Shown in pieces: positions 19,829-20,795 of a stretch of DNA of 20,795 bases. Position numbers and translations under genes: made by a program. The notes under the pieces are model-generated. The model searched no databases and had not been told where the DNA came from. It saw only the letters and a program-made list of their open reading frames with translations. Location of the stretch: NCBI RefSeq assembly GCF_000003605.2, contig NW_003150755.1:376594-397388 (forward strand). Direction: 5' to 3'. The stretch's first letter is position 1, and every line of letters starts with the position of its first letter. Origin of the DNA: Saccoglossus kowalevskii. Taxonomy: Eukaryota > Hemichordata > Enteropneusta > Harrimaniidae.

Positions 19829-19914
19829 GTGAGTGTTATGTAGTACATTTTATTTACACCGTTTTTGCTGTTGCAATGTGTGGGCACAATATTCAATGTT
19901 GTGCTTATGTCGTA

Positions 19915-19982
19915 GTCTATTTTCAATGCGCGTGCGCATTATGTTGCTGTCTACTTTCAATGCGCATGCGCATTGACATTAT
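19915..19982. repeat. 34-bp tandem duplication with two NRF1-type palindromes
   Basis: GTCTA(T/C)TTTCAATGCGC occurs at 19915 and again at 19949, offset 34 bp. Each copy contains AATGCGC(G/A)TGCGCATT (19925-19940 and 19959-19974). The second lies in a perfect 20-bp palindrome, 19957-19976. The core TGCGC(A/G)TGCGCA matches the NRF1 consensus. Function is inferred. Confidence 0.6.
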
Positions 19983-20561
19983 GTACATCAAAGCAAACAG
20001 AATTAAACAGAATGAGCCCTATATTTTCTTGTACTTAATTAAAAACAAGTATAAAAAACAATTATTGTTATTCCGTGTGATCGTCAAAACACTTCTATGT
20101 GTTGTTTTTTTTCAAGTTCCTTGAACAATGGTAATGGATAGTGTTCACACGCATTAATCAATTATATTATGAGAATGACTTCATCAATCACGTGCTAATA
20201 CCATAGTGACAAACAACTGAACAAGTTTACGAGTGTTGAGAAGACGAAATGTGTTCATTGTTTTTCCCTAAAATGTCCCGTCTACAATGCCAATACGTTA
20301 TTTGAACACGATTATCGATTTTACAATTAAATGTGCAAGATTGTTTTCCTAGGATGTTCTGCTATATACTTGTCCCAGCAGGACTTGTATAGCGCGTTCG
20401 ATACACATTGTTTTCATAGATAAATTGTTTATTCCAGAAGCCAATAGTTCTAATAACAGGTAATAGGTGATAGCAATAGGTACATACACGAACTATATAC
20501 ACCGATTTATTTGCCCCGATGCACTCCCTGTAGCATCGGAAGCACATTTATTTATTATTTT

Positions 20562-20600
20562 CGCGCATGCGCAGGTGAGGAAACCTCGGCTTTAAAACAA
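20562..20600. promoter_or_regulatory. NRF1/E-box module resembling the Protor promoter
   Basis: GCGCATGCGCAGGTGA (20564-20579) matches GCGCGTGCGCAGGTGA in the Protor 5' flank (4990-5005) with one difference. Weaker similarity continues for about 20 bp (CCTC..GCT.TAAA). A 29-codon open frame begins at 20670 and an ETS-like CCGGAA lies at the window edge, so an unseen gene may start here, but nothing coding can be proved. Confidence 0.3.
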
Positions 20601-20795
20601 GGGTAGAAATAAATGTGTTTTGATGTTGCAATAAAGCAAAGAGGGACTGCGAAAATATCTCTAAGGATCATGAAAGAAAATACGAGAGAAAAGCAAAGAA
20701 CTCATGCACCACAGCCGACACCAGTGCGTGGAAAAATCAATATCAAATCAAAATCATAATAGCTCTTCTTTTATAAAGTGATGTCACCGGAAACT

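Overview
This is a window of an intron-bearing, AT-rich animal genome, most likely a marine invertebrate. A lophotrochozoan such as a mollusc fits best, but that is inferred from the style of the gene and its repeats; no species marker was seen. There are no bacterial operons, and no rRNA, tRNA or CRISPR array could be supported. Nearly all long open frames are chance frames.

The one clear gene lies on the minus strand at 1110-4939. It is the 5' part of a Protor gene (PRR5/PRR5L family, HbrB-like domain), encoding the Rictor-binding accessory subunit of mTOR complex 2. Five exons could be placed by splice sites, by reading phase and by residue-level match to the vertebrate family: 4613-4939, 4462-4516, 3759-3859, 2324-2399 and 1110-1355. 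They encode 268 residues. The variable C-terminal part continues past the left edge. A promoter-like stretch with an NRF1-type GC palindrome and an E-box lies just upstream (about 4940-5060).

Everything right of about 5060 is intergenic or unassigned and dominated by mobile DNA. Elements seen are: a TTAA-flanked element with 20-bp terminal inverted repeats (complete at 8284-9309; right part of a second copy at 1-607, inside a Protor intron); a short TTAA-type MITE (7157-7319 and 2824-2981); an element with a core of tandem ~155-bp monomers and a hairpin tail (5145-6182 and 18393-18806); a second tandem-repeat element whose tail is a hairpin ending in CTAA (16438-17110), both resembling non-autonomous Helitron/Helentron derivatives; and a GC-rich 338-bp element with perfect 17-bp inverted ends (11102-11439). 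A decayed copy of the Protor 5' end sits at 9922-10045, and a third sequence resembling its promoter lies at 20562-20600.

No new multi-gene system was found. The most useful leads are the duplicated Protor 5' end and promoter module, the uncertain Protor N-terminus, the two hairpin-tailed tandem-repeat families, and a possible orphan exon at 19643-19828.
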